Shown here: positions 10,965 to 20,482 of the stretch, one piece after another
How the letters are laid out: each line of letters begins with the position of its first letter
Position numbering within the stretch: the stretch's first letter is position 1
NCBI GenBank assembly: GCA_012845835.1
Contig: JABAKD010000023.1
Coordinates: 8,826,840-8,890,839 of the forward strand
Length of the DNA: 64,000 nt
Source of the DNA: Undaria pinnatifida
Taxonomy: Eukaryota; Sar; Phaeophyceae; Laminariales; Alariaceae
Direction of reading: 5' to 3'
Position numbers and translations under genes: made by a program
Notes under the pieces: model-generated
What the model was told of the DNA's origin: nothing
Database searches by the model: none
Seen by the model: the letters and a program-made list of their open reading frames with translations, nothing else

Positions 10965-13900
10965 CTACTCGTCAACAATTTCAAACGTGCCTGCTTCAAG
11001 CAAACCGAACACTTCACGCTTAGCCGCGTCCATGAACTGTGCGCCATGCTCACCGTCACGTGCCTCCCTGAACGTCTTTGGTACGCGGAGGTCCTTGGCG
11101 TGGCAGAGGGGCATGTCGGGCCGCAGGTGAGAGGGGCGCATCTCGCGAAGAGCTGCGTCGAAATCCTCCCGCGTGGCGAGTCGCGACACAAGGCCCAGCG
11201 GCACTCCCCGTCCCGACGGCTCAAGCGACCAATAGTTACCCCCGCTCCCCCCCCCGCCCGTGGTGTCGTATGGCGGCGCACCTTTGCTCTCCTCCACGCC
11301 CCCCGACCCCGCATGCTGCTTGCCTCCGCCCCCCAGCTCACCAGACCCGTGCCCCTGCAGGAGCATCCGTTTCGCGTTCAGGGCCCGCCGGTTGGCCAGC
11401 AGCGACAGCAGCACATCCTCCCCCGCATGAGATAGGAGTCCTACCCCGTGGTCGAACGACGTCGCCTCCGGCAGTGGCGTAGAGACCCCTTCTTCCGGCA
11501 CGCCCGAAAGCTGACGGCCCTCCGACCTGGTCCTTCCCGGCACGCGCTCGTCGCCCCTCTCGCCCAGCATCCTCGTTGCATGTGGGGTGAGCGGCGAAGA
11601 ATATCCTGCGGCGACCGGCGGCGGCTGCCTCTTTCTGTACGTCCGCGGGGCCGGTGTCGCCGCCGGTGATGGCGATGACGATGTCGTCGAGCCGGCGTCC
11701 TCGATGGAAGAGGGAGACCACTCCGGCATCGGCGAACATGCGGCAGGCGGTGTGAGAGCGCTGGGCGAGTGCGCAGGGGGCGGACCGGCAACAGCGGACG
11801 AAATAGCAGACGGTCCGGGCGGCGGCGAGGTGTGAGCGCTGGGTGAGTGCGCGGACGGCGGTGATGACGATCGCAGCGGTGGTGGCGGCCAGGTGGCTGC
11901 TGCAGGCGGTGTACCAGCAGTAGCAGGCGGGTCCGAGCAAGTGGTGTGAGCGCTGGGTGAGTGCGCGGACGCCGGACCGGCAGCGGCGGGCGGCATAGCA
12001 GTCGGTCCGGGTGGCGGCGAGGTGTGAGCGCTGGGTGAGTGCGCGGGCGGCGGACCGGCAGCGGAGGCCGGCATAGCAGTCGGTCCGGGTGGCGGCGAGA
12101 TGTGAGCGCTGGGTGAGTGCGCGGGCAGCGGACCGGCAGCGGCGGGCGGCATAGCAGTCGGTCCGGGCGGCGGCGAGGTGTGAGCGCTGGGTGAGTGCGC
12201 GGGCGGCGGACCGGCAGCGGAGGGCGGCATAGCAGTCGGTCCGGGTGGCGGCGAGGCGTGGGCGCTGGGTGAGTGCGCGGGCAGCGGACTGGCAGCGGCG
12301 GGCGGCGTCGAGGCAATCTCGAATGACACCCCCGGCGGCGTGGGCGGTGCTGGCGCGGAAGGGGCAGTACTGAACCCCCCCCCCCCCGACTGTGGCAGCG
12401 GCGCCCATGTAACGTTGCTAGAGTAGCATACGCGCCCTGTGTCATCCCTGAGTACCTTCACACAGCAGTCGGCATGGTTGTCGCCCGCGTTTAGAAAGTA
12501 GCACGGCACGGCCTTGTCGTCCAGCTTCGACCTCCTCTCCCGGTACATGAAACCGTACTGAAAAAACGGCACCACCAAGAAAGCACCCTTCTTGCCGATG
12601 AACAGCTCCTGCGGCGACGCGCGACCGGGATTTGAAGGGGAAGCAGCCTGGTTGAGCTTCTGCGCGGCATCCGTCGCCGATTCCGCCCAGAGCTTGTCCC
12701 CGCGAGCATCCAGGCCGCGAACACACGAGAACCCCCCCGGCCCCAAGCGTCGCTCCGCGGCGCGGCGAGATGCCATGGCAATTTTGTTGCAACGCTGGAT
12801 TGCATTCTCCACTACCCCATTGTATTGCTGCGCTCCGGGGGGGGAGTACTGCACGGCGATTCCCATGGTGGAGCAGAAGTCACGGAAGTCCTTGCTGGTC
12901 CAGAGTGAATCGCAGTCGCCACGGACACTCCGTATCCTCGTCCCCGCTTTGTGGGCTAGGTCGACGATACACCGCCGGAAGACGGCTACGGCGTCAGACT
13001 TGCGACGCAGGGCGTTGTTCGCGATGTAGCCCGTTGCAGCATCGACAGCATAGAACATGTAGTGGTTGCCGCCTATGGTGGTGGTGTATGGCCCGCACAT
13101 GTCGATATGTAGGAGATCGCCAGGCGCCTTCCCCGCTCGTCCCTCGCTTCGCTTCGGCACGCCCGCTCTCGTCCCCCTCGCCGATATACACGTAGTGCAG
13201 GGTTCCATCCGTCCGGTGAGGGTGATCCCTCGCTGCCGAGCAGATTCCCTCAAAATAGGTTTAGACAGGTGGCCGGCGCGGTCATGGAACACGTTAATAT
13301 CGACTCGCTTGCGATCGTTGCCAACGTGGAAAGGGTTTTTCACGGGGCCCAAAATGGCAAGTGCACACTCTTCACTTTTTCTATCCTGCATCATACGGTC
13401 GAAAATGTCCCATTCTACGGCATACGCCTCGGTCTTCTCGTCAGAAATGCTCTGGGGTCGATAAATCCATGCCGTACTTGAATCACACGGAGTGGGGTGG
13501 GATAAAGCAGTCTCAAGCTCAAGCTCCAACTCCATGGGAGAAGCCATCACAACGCTCGAAGGTTGTACGAGGTTGTTTTCACTAAGAGGAACCGTGGGGG
13601 ATATGCAGGCAGCAGATACGAATGCACTCTCACGCGAAACACCAACTGAACCAACTGCGCCAACTGGCATCGGTGGGTTGCAAGCGGAAGACTCGGGGGC
13701 ACTCTGATTCGCTACATCCACTGGCAACGGAGAAGGGGGTACTCGGGTGGCGTAGAGGGAGTCGTTCGCCGATCCCCGAATGAAGCGGAGCCTTCCCGCT
13801 TGTGTACCAGTGGGGTTTACAGAACAGGAGTTTTTATGAGCCACCTTCCAAATCGAGAAAAGGTTAAAGCCAAGCCACGGAGTATATATCACATCTTGCA

Positions 13901-15932
13901 CACACGCCACAACGTCCTCCGGGTTTCCGTGTTCGTCTAGTTGGTGAAACACTAAATTGACGTCCCCGATTGCCTCGACTCTAATCAACCCTGAATCTCC
14001 AATCTGTATGAATTGGTCTGTAGGGTAGCGAATGTTGTACATGCCCTCTTTATTGTTGGACATCATCGCACTAGCTCCCGAGTCCGCATCCCATTCCTCG
14101 CTACCATACGGCCTAGGTTGCCCCGGGGTACACCGAAGGGCGCTAGCAACACGTGTAATCAACGCTGGCTCAACACGTCCTACAACGCTACCACGCACCA
14201 CACCATCACGATCTACAGCAACAGAATCACCAGACTCAGACTTGCCTATTTGCACACTACGTGCGATGAAAAGCTGCAGAGGAGCTCCGCTGGCTTGAGC
14301 TGCGCCGGGAGCCGGAGAAGAGAGAGTTGCAGTAGCAGAGGTAGACGTGGCAGGAGGCGTGCCCTCTTGCTGTTCTTGGTGTTGTTGGTGCTGTTGCTGC
14401 TGGTCGGGAGTCCCCAACTCCGCTGTCGGTGGTGGTGGTGATGACCAGTGCCCCGCTGGTTCCCCCCACCCCGAGTATTCCATGTATTCGTTTTCGTAGG
14501 GATAATCGGCCGCAAATGCGTACCTCGGTGCGTTGGGGGATTTTCCAGGCGGTAAATTAGGCGCAAAATTCGGCGGCGAATTAGACGGGTAATTAGATGG
14601 TGGCACCTGTCCGAAGCCCTCGCCCCTGCCTCGGCCGCGCCCGCCGGAATGATGATGGCGGTCGTGACCACGTCCTCCGGGGAAGGTGTTAGCATATCCG
14701 CCAGGCCCGGGTCCGTGTCCTGGCGGCGGCGTTCTCTGCTGCTCCGGCGGGTGGCCCCGACTCCAACGCGCACCTGAGTCGTTGGGGTACGGTTGATGGT
14801 AGGTGTTCGCATACCCCCCAGCCCCGGGTCCGTGTCCTGGCGGCGGCGTTCTCTGCTGCTCCGGCGGGTGGCCCCGACTCCAACGCGCACCCGAGTCGTT
14901 TGAGTACGGTTGCTGTCGATATTTACCTTCCGCCCCGCGCCCTCCTCCGCGTCCGGCGTACGGCCTGAGTCCCCGCGACTGCAGGTATTCGTGGAAATCA
15001 CCGTAGTATCTGTCGAATTCTCGACGCATGGCGATGCATTCGGGGGTGTTGTGGCCTTGCCCCTCGCCGTGGAGCGCGCAGTAGGTGTACGTTCGTTCGC
15101 GCTCCCCATACCCCCGATCACCAGCATTCCTCCCACCTCGGTCGCCCCGACCTACGCCGGCTGCGGTCAGGGCATGCCTTGTCTCCTCTCTCTCTTCTCC
15201 TGATCTCCCATTGCGCTCCAGCTCGTGAACAGCTCTCCTGAGCAAATCTTCCATGGTACGACTCGAAAGATCGGGAAGGAGAAGCACGTGGTCACTACAG
15301 AGCTTAAAAGATGGTAGCATTCTACGGGCAATATGTTTGCACATAGATGCGTCTGGTCGCTTAGCTCCGTATGATTCCAGCTTCATCCTAATGGCCTTTG
15401 CCCTACCGTAAAATGACATGATGCTCTCTCCCTCCTTCTGCCTCAGTTCGTTCCATTCATCCTCTACTATCTCCCTTTCATGTTCACTCTTGACAGCGTA
15501 GTGAGACTCAAACACCCTCCACGCTTCTTGGGGTGACCCCGCAGCAAAAATCATTTCTTGGACTGGTTGGGCTGTGATTTTTGCAATAAGTTGTGACCAT
15601 AGCTTGAGCGACTTATCTACTCTCTCCTTCCCAAAGTAACTCCTGAGTCGTGACAGGTCTACATCCGGAACCCCCACTGGTATCGATTCTCCCCTCAATA
15701 CGTCCATCAACCCTTCAGCCGAGACCCAGGAAAGAACAGAACCACGGAAAACACGGAAAGCTGATCCAACACTTTGCCCGCTCTTAAACTTTCCAGACCA
15801 AGCAAGCATTTTATTTTTCTGACGAATTTCTATGGGTCTAGACTCGTACGTGCCTGCTGTTGGGGCGGTTGGCCCACTCTCGTTGGTCATCTGCAGTCCT
15901 TGGCGAAGGGCGTTGGCTAGGTCCGCGATCAT
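10965..15932 (-). CDS. Copia gag-protease-integrase polyprotein, 1655 aa
   Basis: A single open frame. Residues ~1-250 are a gag domain (DEWNELRQKEGESIMSFYGRAKA). C285-x2-H-x5-H-x4-C299 is a zinc knuckle variant. A 39-residue duplication follows (341-416), then Gln/Pro/Gly-rich linkers. The aspartic protease box WDADSGAS has DSG at 617-619. Integrase has H883/H888/C912/C915 and the core D944, D1006, E1042, with 35 residues between the last two (DD35E). Residues 1219-1393 are a proline-rich array of ~26-residue repeats, and the frame ends FEIVDE before TAG. Copia polyproteins normally run straight on into RT, so the TAG is either a readthrough point or a nonsense mutation; with the RT itself damaged, mutation is likelier. 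I chose the first Met, which leaves a ~300-bp leader after the 5' LTR. Confidence 0.9.
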   Translation of the reverse strand: MIADLANALRQGLQMTNESGPTAPTAGTYESRPIEIRQKNKMLAWSGKFKSGQSVGSAFRVFRGSVLSWVSAEGLMDVLRGESIPVGVPDVDLSRLRSYFGKERVDKSLKLWSQLIAKITAQPVQEMIFAAGSPQEAWRVFESHYAVKSEHEREIVEDEWNELRQKEGESIMSFYGRAKAIRMKLESYGAKRPDASMCKHIARRMLPSFKLCSDHVLLLPDLSSRTMEDLLRRAVHELERNGRSGEEREETRHALTAAGVGRGDRGGRNAGDRGYGERERTYTYCALHGEGQGHNTPECIAMRREFDRYYGDFHEYLQSRGLRPYAGRGGGRGAEGKYRQQPYSNDSGARWSRGHPPEQQRTPPPGHGPGAGGYANTYHQPYPNDSGARWSRGHPPEQQRTPPPGHGPGPGGYANTFPGGRGHDRHHHSGGRGRGRGEGFGQVPPSNYPSNSPPNFAPNLPPGKSPNAPRYAFAADYPYENEYMEYSGWGEPAGHWSSPPPPTAELGTPDQQQQHQQHQEQQEGTPPATSTSATATLSSPAPGAAQASGAPLQLFIARSVQIGKSESGDSVAVDRDGVVRGSVVGRVEPALITRVASALRCTPGQPRPYGSEEWDADSGASAMMSNNKEGMYNIRYPTDQFIQIGDSGLIRVEAIGDVNLVFHQLDEHGNPEDVVACVQDVIYTPWLGFNLFSIWKVAHKNSCSVNPTGTQAGRLRFIRGSANDSLYATRVPPSPLPVDVANQSAPESSACNPPMPVGAVGSVGVSRESAFVSAACISPTVPLSENNLVQPSSVVMASPMELELELETALSHPTPCDSSTAWIYRPQSISDEKTEAYAVEWDIFDRMMQDRKSEECALAILGPVKNPFHVGNDRKRVDINVFHDRAGHLSKPILRESARQRGITLTGRMEPCTTCISARGTRAGVPKRSEGRAGKAPGDLLHIDMCGPYTTTIGGNHYMFYAVDAATGYIANNALRRKSDAVAVFRRCIVDLAHKAGTRIRSVRGDCDSLWTSKDFRDFCSTMGIAVQYSPPGAQQYNGVVENAIQRCNKIAMASRRAAERRLGPGGFSCVRGLDARGDKLWAESATDAAQKLNQAASPSNPGRASPQELFIGKKGAFLVVPFFQYGFMYRERRSKLDDKAVPCYFLNAGDNHADCCVKVLRDDTGRVCYSSNVTWAPLPQSGGGGFSTAPSAPAPPTPPGVSFEIASTPPAAASPLPAHSPSAHASPPPGPTAMPPSAAGPPPAHSPSAHTSPPPGPTAMPPAAAGPLPAHSPSAHISPPPGPTAMPASAAGPPPAHSPSAHTSPPPGPTAMPPAAAGPASAHSPSAHTTCSDPPATAGTPPAAATWPPPPLRSSSPPSAHSPSAHTSPPPGPSAISSAVAGPPPAHSPSALTPPAACSPMPEWSPSSIEDAGSTTSSSPSPAATPAPRTYRKRQPPPVAAGYSSPLTPHATRMLGERGDERVPGRTRSEGRQLSGVPEEGVSTPLPEATSFDHGVGLLSHAGEDVLLSLLANRRALNAKRMLLQGHGSGELGGGGKQHAGSGGVEESKGAPPYDTTGGGGSGGNYWSLEPSGRGVPLGLVSRLATREDFDAALREMRPSHLRPDMPLCHAKDLRVPKTFREARDGEHGAQFMDAAKREVFGLLEAGTFEIVDE
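11754..12278 (-). repeat. In-frame coding minisatellite, ~78-bp unit, in copia pol
   Basis: About seven units of AHSPSAHTSPPPGPTAMPPA type (26 residues, one expanded to 38) lie between the integrase C-terminus and RT. All stay in frame. The plus-strand unit begins with a form of GTGTGAGCGCTGGGTGAGTG. Confidence 0.9.
14685..14912 (-). repeat. 117-bp tandem duplication in gag linker
   Basis: Two copies encode QPY(S/P)NDSGARWSRGHPPEQQ and then RTPPPGHGPG(A/P)GGYANT. They are nearly identical in DNA and in frame. Confidence 0.85.
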
Positions 15933-15980
15933 GTTCGATGAAGTTGCTGATGGAGCTGCCGCTGCTGTTGTTTCATAATG

Positions 15981-16115
15981 TTGTTCATTGGCGGGGAAGG
16001 ACTCGCGTCCGTCTCCTCCATGGTGTTGTGCATTGGCGGAGAAGGACTCGCGTCCGTCTCCTCCATGGTGTTGTGCATTGGCGGAGGAGGACTCGCGTCC
16101 CTCTCCCCCGTTGCC
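15981..16115 (-). repeat. 45-bp tandem repeat in copia 5' leader
   Basis: Three copies with a 45-bp period: TTGTGCATTGGCGGAGAAGG, then ACTCGCGTCC, GTCTCCTCCA and TGGTG, on the plus strand. They lie between the 5' LTR and the gag start, so they would be in the untranslated leader of the element RNA. Confidence 0.85.
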
Positions 16116-16232
16116 TACTCCGCCGGGAGGGGTGCTCTACCTTTCCCCCGACGAAGGTCTTGTGTCGGTTCTCCTCATTGGCGCTTAGCAACGCACAACC
16201 CACTCGTTCGTTGAAGATCGTTGACGCTAGCG

Positions 16233-16737
16233 TGTGGAGTAGGTTGGTACGTGTGGCGCCCCGGTGGTGGTGTAGGTGGAGGAGAAAGGTGGCGTAATAG
16301 CCGGTGATCGGTAAACTACAAACTACTAACTAAGGCGGGTGTGATAACCCGATTTACCCGGTACGTGTGTGGTGAAGCGTGATAGCTCAGGTGTGATAAC
16401 CCGGAAATGGAACTCGGTGCTGTGGCGTGATAGCCGGGATGTAAATACACAGGCGTGGTAGCCGTGCAGTGGTGAAGGCGTGATAGCCCTTGCAATATAG
16501 ATGGGTCGTGGTAGCCCTTGGCGTGGTAGCCGTAGAAGAGACACAGAGAAGACACAAGGTAGAGGCAAATATAGAGTCGAAAATGGAGTGATATTATTCG
16601 TGCACATAAAAACCCACAACACAAAATCCCGTTGTGGAGATCCATCCCACACATATACGAAACCCCCAAAATTCTCCGATCCATCTTTTCGACGGATTCT
16701 TGTTAGCAATCTGACAATGGAGTGAGTACGTCCAACA
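16233..16737 (-). repeat. 5' LTR of nested copia element
   Basis: 505 bp, identical by eye to 8725-9229. It is immediately followed on the right by the target duplication and the continuation of the inverted-repeat arm. No convincing tRNA primer site was seen just inside it. Confidence 0.95.
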
Positions 16738-16742
16738 TCTGT

Positions 16743-17660
16743 GCCGTCCTTCTTGCAATACCGGAAGTGGCCGATACACCGACGGTGTAACATGGGAAAC
16801 GGCCGCGCAAGAGGGACACAAGGAGGGTTCCAAAGGAGGAAATTCGAGGCTTCAAAACGATGGAGACCACCGGCTTCTTCAAGAGTGGATACCGGCTGCC
16901 GCAGGGGTAGAGACGAGCTGCTTCAGGGTGAAGAAAGGCGCACCACCGTGTCTATGGTATGCCTTGCATGGTGTCGTCCTCCTGTCTTCCGATCTCCGAG
17001 CTTTTGAATTTCAAACTGTTCGCGGGTTTTCATGTTCCGGTGTGGCTTTTTGATTATTGAGCAGACTGCTCAAAATATTCAAAAACGCCGAAAGGCCGCA
17101 CTACTACTGCTGTTGTTGGTGGGCTGCAAACAGGCTTTGCTGCGGGCCAGAGATGGGGCCGGTTGAGTCTTCCGCACCTGTGGCGTTGGCGTGGGTGAAG
17201 GACTCGTGGCGCGTTGCGTTTGTGTGTGGGCCACAGCGCGTCGGTCTCCAAAGAACGTGAGAAGAGCCTTCTGGTTTCGAAAATTGCTTGCTGGTTGCTG
17301 CGTGTTCGTAGCAAAGAGCTAAATTTGCGCCGCTTCGGGCACTCTTGATGACGCGTCAGCCTGTCTGCCGTGGGCAATGCCGCAGATCGTCCACCAGGAA
17401 CCTGGCAGCCTCTTCGGGAGGGTGCTTGGGTGTTGAGGATGCCTTCTGGTGTGTCCGGGATGCCCTGTGGAAGATGATGTGTGCCTCGAATGTTGGTGTC
17501 CTGGCTGGCTGGTCGATTGTTCATTTTTTTTATATGGGATTCTACTATGCTTTTTTTCCTCTCAAACTGGGCCATGACCCTACATTAACCAAGTTGATAT
17601 TTTCTCGATTTTTCTCCCCCCACAGCCGAAATTACGATTTAAAATCCTTGGTGCAAGTAG
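16743..17660 (-). repeat. Right arm of giant inverted repeat, outer part
   Basis: Inverted copy of about 1803-2668. Compared with the left arm it has an extra segment of about 65 bp near 16885-16950. Its outer ORFs (17345-17695 plus; 17054-17575 minus) have counterparts in the left arm on both strands, so neither strand can be preferred as coding. Confidence 0.8.
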
Positions 17661-17664
17661 CTTA

Positions 17665-18500
17665 TACATATGTGGTTGAAAAAAATATGTCTTAGTTGCC
17701 GCAAGTTACGTCAACCAATCACAGGGTGGTGGTTGGTGTATTTCGCAAAACGGAATATAAAACGCATACAGGAAGCGTCTCTTTGACCGAATGGCTCTGA
17801 CGCGCTGAAGGTGGTGCTCAAGGCCGAGTTTATGAGCCTTCCACCACAGATTGGGTCTTCTTGTGGCGATCGTGCATCCGTCGATTTTTGTTGCTGCCAC
17901 CTTGGATGCTCTACGGAGAAGGCGCATTGCTGCCGTAAGGCTTTTCAACTGTGCAAGCGGGGAAGCGTTTAAAAACACGCGCTACGCTGAGCCATCCCAC
18001 TGTACAAGGTACAGTGCAGCAGGTTCTAAAATATTCTTCTGAGCTCTCCTAGCTTGAGGGTATCTGTCAATATCTCACCATCACCCGAAACATTACGGCG
18101 ATAAAAGGCATTCGTTCGCGTGCTGCTCGACCGAGCAGTTGTATGTCTTAGCCCTTGCACAAAAGTGATCGTAAGAGAACCACAGTTCTTCTGTTGAAGA
18201 TATCAAACGTCACAATTTGTTTTTGGCTCAAAACATCCAACCCCCTACCCGTGGGATAACTCCGCTAATGATAATGCCTCTTTTTCCTAAGCCATTTCCG
18301 ATCGACCGGAGAGGTCTTCGACCTAGCAACTACCCGGTGTGGTTGAGTTTCTGAAAGTGGATTTCAGGGTCTATCTAATAGTACCTAGGCGCTACGGGAT
18401 AAGTCGTCGGGTTTGCGATATCGGTTATTCTTTTCCAGCCAAGGTTTGGGCTATTCATAGTTGTTGACGAGTGCCGACGTTACGGAGAACCATGCGTGAC
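17665..18500. other. Intergenic, nothing recognised
   Basis: It contains a 90-codon minus ORF (17706-17978) that matches no family I know and a TATA-like TATAAAACGC near 17756. No repeat partner was noticed within the window. Confidence 0.4.
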
Positions 18501-18514
18501 TGGCGGGACGACGC

Positions 18515-18765
18515 GTGGTGCAAAAGAGGGGTGCACCGATTCTTTTCTGAGGCTCCTCAAAACTGGAATCTGAAGACCTCTCCCAAAACCAGAGTTGGAG
18601 AAAAACAAACTGGTACACCGGATGAAGCATCTCATGACCTTGGTACAGAGCGAGAATCCTGCAAAAATAATTGCTCACTTCCGACGATTTTGGGTTGAGG
18701 AGCAACGTCACTCAGAAAACAAAATAGCCAAAAAAAGGTACACCTCTATCGTTGGAATCGTCGGG
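18515..18765 (+). mobile_element. MITE family 1 copy
   Basis: Starts AGAGGGGTGCACC and contains the family words GACCTCTCCCAAAA, TTGGAGAAAAAC and TCCGACGATTTTGGGTT. It ends with ACACCTCTATCGT, the inverse of the start. About 250 bp; non-coding. Confidence 0.75.
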
Positions 18766-18784
18766 CTTTCGCCGGAGTGACATC

Positions 18785-19775
18785 CCTGTTTATTATATAA
18801 AAAAGAAAATACACTCCAGCTGTGAGATCGAAGATTTCGTCGAAACTCATCTTTGCAAGCTGTGTGTGATACTCCGATCGCGCGCATTACGAGTTGTGTG
18901 TCCTCATTAAGGATATAGGTCGGCGACTCCCCTTACAACTACAGTGTAGCTATCAGGGTCAACAGGATTATTTTAGTCAGTCTGTGCGCGGAACCTATAA
19001 AACCCGTTTCTGAGGGGGACAAAATCTGACAGCTGTGAAAGGAAAGGGGGGCCTGGTTTTGATCAAAAGCGAGCGGGTTTGGAGGGGGGCGGGGGGGGGG
19101 GGGGGAAGGGGCAATTTGTGCATGTAAGCTATAAATCCTTTCGAGGGGATAAATCTGACGGTTTCGGCACCAGTATATTATTGGGGGCGGGGGGGGGGGG
19201 GGGGGGGAGGCGTGGGGGGGGGGGGGGGGGGGGGGGGTTGGGTGGGGGGGGGGGAGGGGTGGCGGGGGGGGCAGCTCAATATGTGCCTGGAAACTTTACA
19301 TTATTTTGAGGGGATACATGTGACAGTTTTGGAAATAATACATCAGTTTATCATGTATATCCTGGGGTAAGTCGTACAATCAGTGAGTAAAGAGAGGGTG
19401 GAGTGTTCGAGGGGGTGGGGTTGGGATGGGTTGGGGGGGGAGGGTGGGGGGTGGGGGTGGGGGGGGAGGCGGGGGGGGGGGGGGGGGGGGGGAGGGCTTT
19501 AGGTGAGGGGTTTGTTATACGTGTGGTGCTAGGTCTAGGCGAAGGTGCGGGTGATGGGGAAGAAGGGGGCGTTCGAGGCGGGGCGAACACAGCGGCATGA
19601 ATGGCTCTCGAAAAATAATGAGGTGATATCCTGTGCGTGAAGGGTTTATTAATGTGGCGGATTTCGATATTTGGTGGGGCGTTTGAGTAAGGGAGAGCAA
19701 GAGGGGGGGGGGGGGAGATTTTTTAGGAGGTTTAGGTCACAAATAATATTCAAATACACTTCGGCTGTGAGATCA
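18785..19775 (+). mobile_element. G-tract TIR element, long copy
   Basis: Begins AATACACTCCAGCTGTGAGA, followed by TCGTCGAAACTCATCTTTGC and GGTCGGCGACTCCCCTTACA blocks shared with seven or so other places. It then carries several G-runs (19084-19104, 19189-19265, 19430-19495). A second AATACACTTCGGCTGTGAGA-type end lies at 19752-19775. It has no protein similarity. Confidence 0.65.
19079..19495 (+). repeat. Long G-tracts inside the TIR element
   Basis: Runs of 10-18 consecutive G separated by a few bases recur for about 400 bp. Such DNA should form G-quadruplexes on the plus strand. The predicted Gly-rich ORFs across it are composition artefacts. Confidence 0.85.
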
Positions 19776-19779
19776 AAGA

Positions 19780-20383
19780 TATGTGGTAGCTTGTTATTTT
19801 GTATTGGGCTTCAAAGTGGTACACGTAGACAATGTACCAGATAGTATAGTTCATCCGATTGTATTTCTGTCCAAGTTTTTCGTATCATTTTTTTTTTCGT
19901 GGGCGCGAACCTCGAACGAATCCGACACCTTGAATACTCCCACGTATTCGTGTATATACCAGTCGTGCATACCAGTTACTCACCCTCGAGCTTCTGTGTC
20001 CTACAGGCTACGTCGTGCATCATATGACTACGCAATGCACATTCACCACACACGGCGTTGCTGGTGAGATTCGATGGGATACCCGGTACTGCGATCTATC
20101 AGTACTTAGCGGCAAACAAAAGAAACTCTTATATCATCATTTGTTTTTGAGATGTTCACGAGAAGAGTCCCGGTACTGCCACCGTGACCCGCGTCCTCGT
20201 GGAACGACGAGCCTCAGAAACCGTATAGTAGGGTGCACAGTTCGGTTTCATAGCACGCGTCTACAAGGTGTCAGGACATACGCGCTTGGTAATATTTGCG
20301 ATCTCTGCAGTTTGCGGAACTTTGGAAGAATCTCGGTCGCACGCACAGACGACGAAAGGCTGCGGTATCACTAGGGGGGATTG
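19780..20383. other. Intergenic, nothing recognised
   Basis: Short ORFs only. No family motif or repeat partner was noticed. Confidence 0.35.
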
Positions 20384-20482
20384 ACGATGTCATGGTGATG
20401 TTATGATGATGTTATGAAGATGTTTATGATGGTGTCATGATGATGCTATGATGATGCTATGATGATGTTATGATGATGCTAT
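20384..20482 (+). repeat. Minisatellite (ATGATGTTATG/ATGATGCTATG)n
   Basis: About nine imperfect units of 9-12 bp built on GATGATGTTAT and GATGATGCTAT. Confidence 0.8.

Larger units (their letters stand above)
8720..16742 (-). mobile_element. Ty1/copia LTR retrotransposon, nested (element body 8725-16737)
   Basis: The element is 8013 bp, oriented on the minus strand, with 505-bp LTRs at both ends and the 5-bp target duplication TCTGT at 8720-8724 and 16738-16742. The left arm of the inverted repeat carries the related empty site near 2668-2676, where the sequence passes without interruption. The domain order gag, zinc knuckle, protease, integrase, RT, RNase H defines copia. The coding DNA is strikingly GC-rich compared with its surroundings. 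The element is recent, because its LTRs are identical by eye, but its RT-RNase H part is broken. Confidence 0.95.
1799..17664. mobile_element. Giant inverted-repeat element (about 7.8 kb without nested copia), with CTTA flanks
   Basis: The body is 1803-17660, flanked by CTTA at 1799-1802 and 17661-17664. The outermost bases CTTCTTGC (left) and GCAAGTAG (right) are inverted complements with one mismatch. Two long arms (left 1803-5319; right 6118-8719 continuing at 16743-17660) are inverted copies, visibly alike along nearly their full length, around a ~0.8 kb centre. The right arm is interrupted by a copia element. Each arm contains a broken LINE-type reverse transcriptase fragment and an outer portion I do not recognise. 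It could be a foldback-like DNA transposon that captured LINE sequence, or an inverted duplication of a LINE-derived segment. The arms are certain by eye; the exact ends and the 4-bp duplication are tentative. Confidence 0.65.

Noticed and set aside
11338..12445. Long ORFs of 356 and 334 codons on the minus strand in other frames
   Set aside because: They are frame shadows of the GC-rich proline-repeat region of the copia polyprotein; their Arg/His-rich repeats mirror its 78-bp unit.
17054..17695. 173-codon minus ORF and 116-codon plus ORF at the outer right arm
   Set aside because: Both strands have counterparts in the left arm because the DNA is duplicated; neither matches a known family, so no coding strand can be chosen.
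19079..19600. Gly-rich and Pro-rich ORFs over G-tracts
   Set aside because: Composition artefacts of G-runs; no start context or family similarity.
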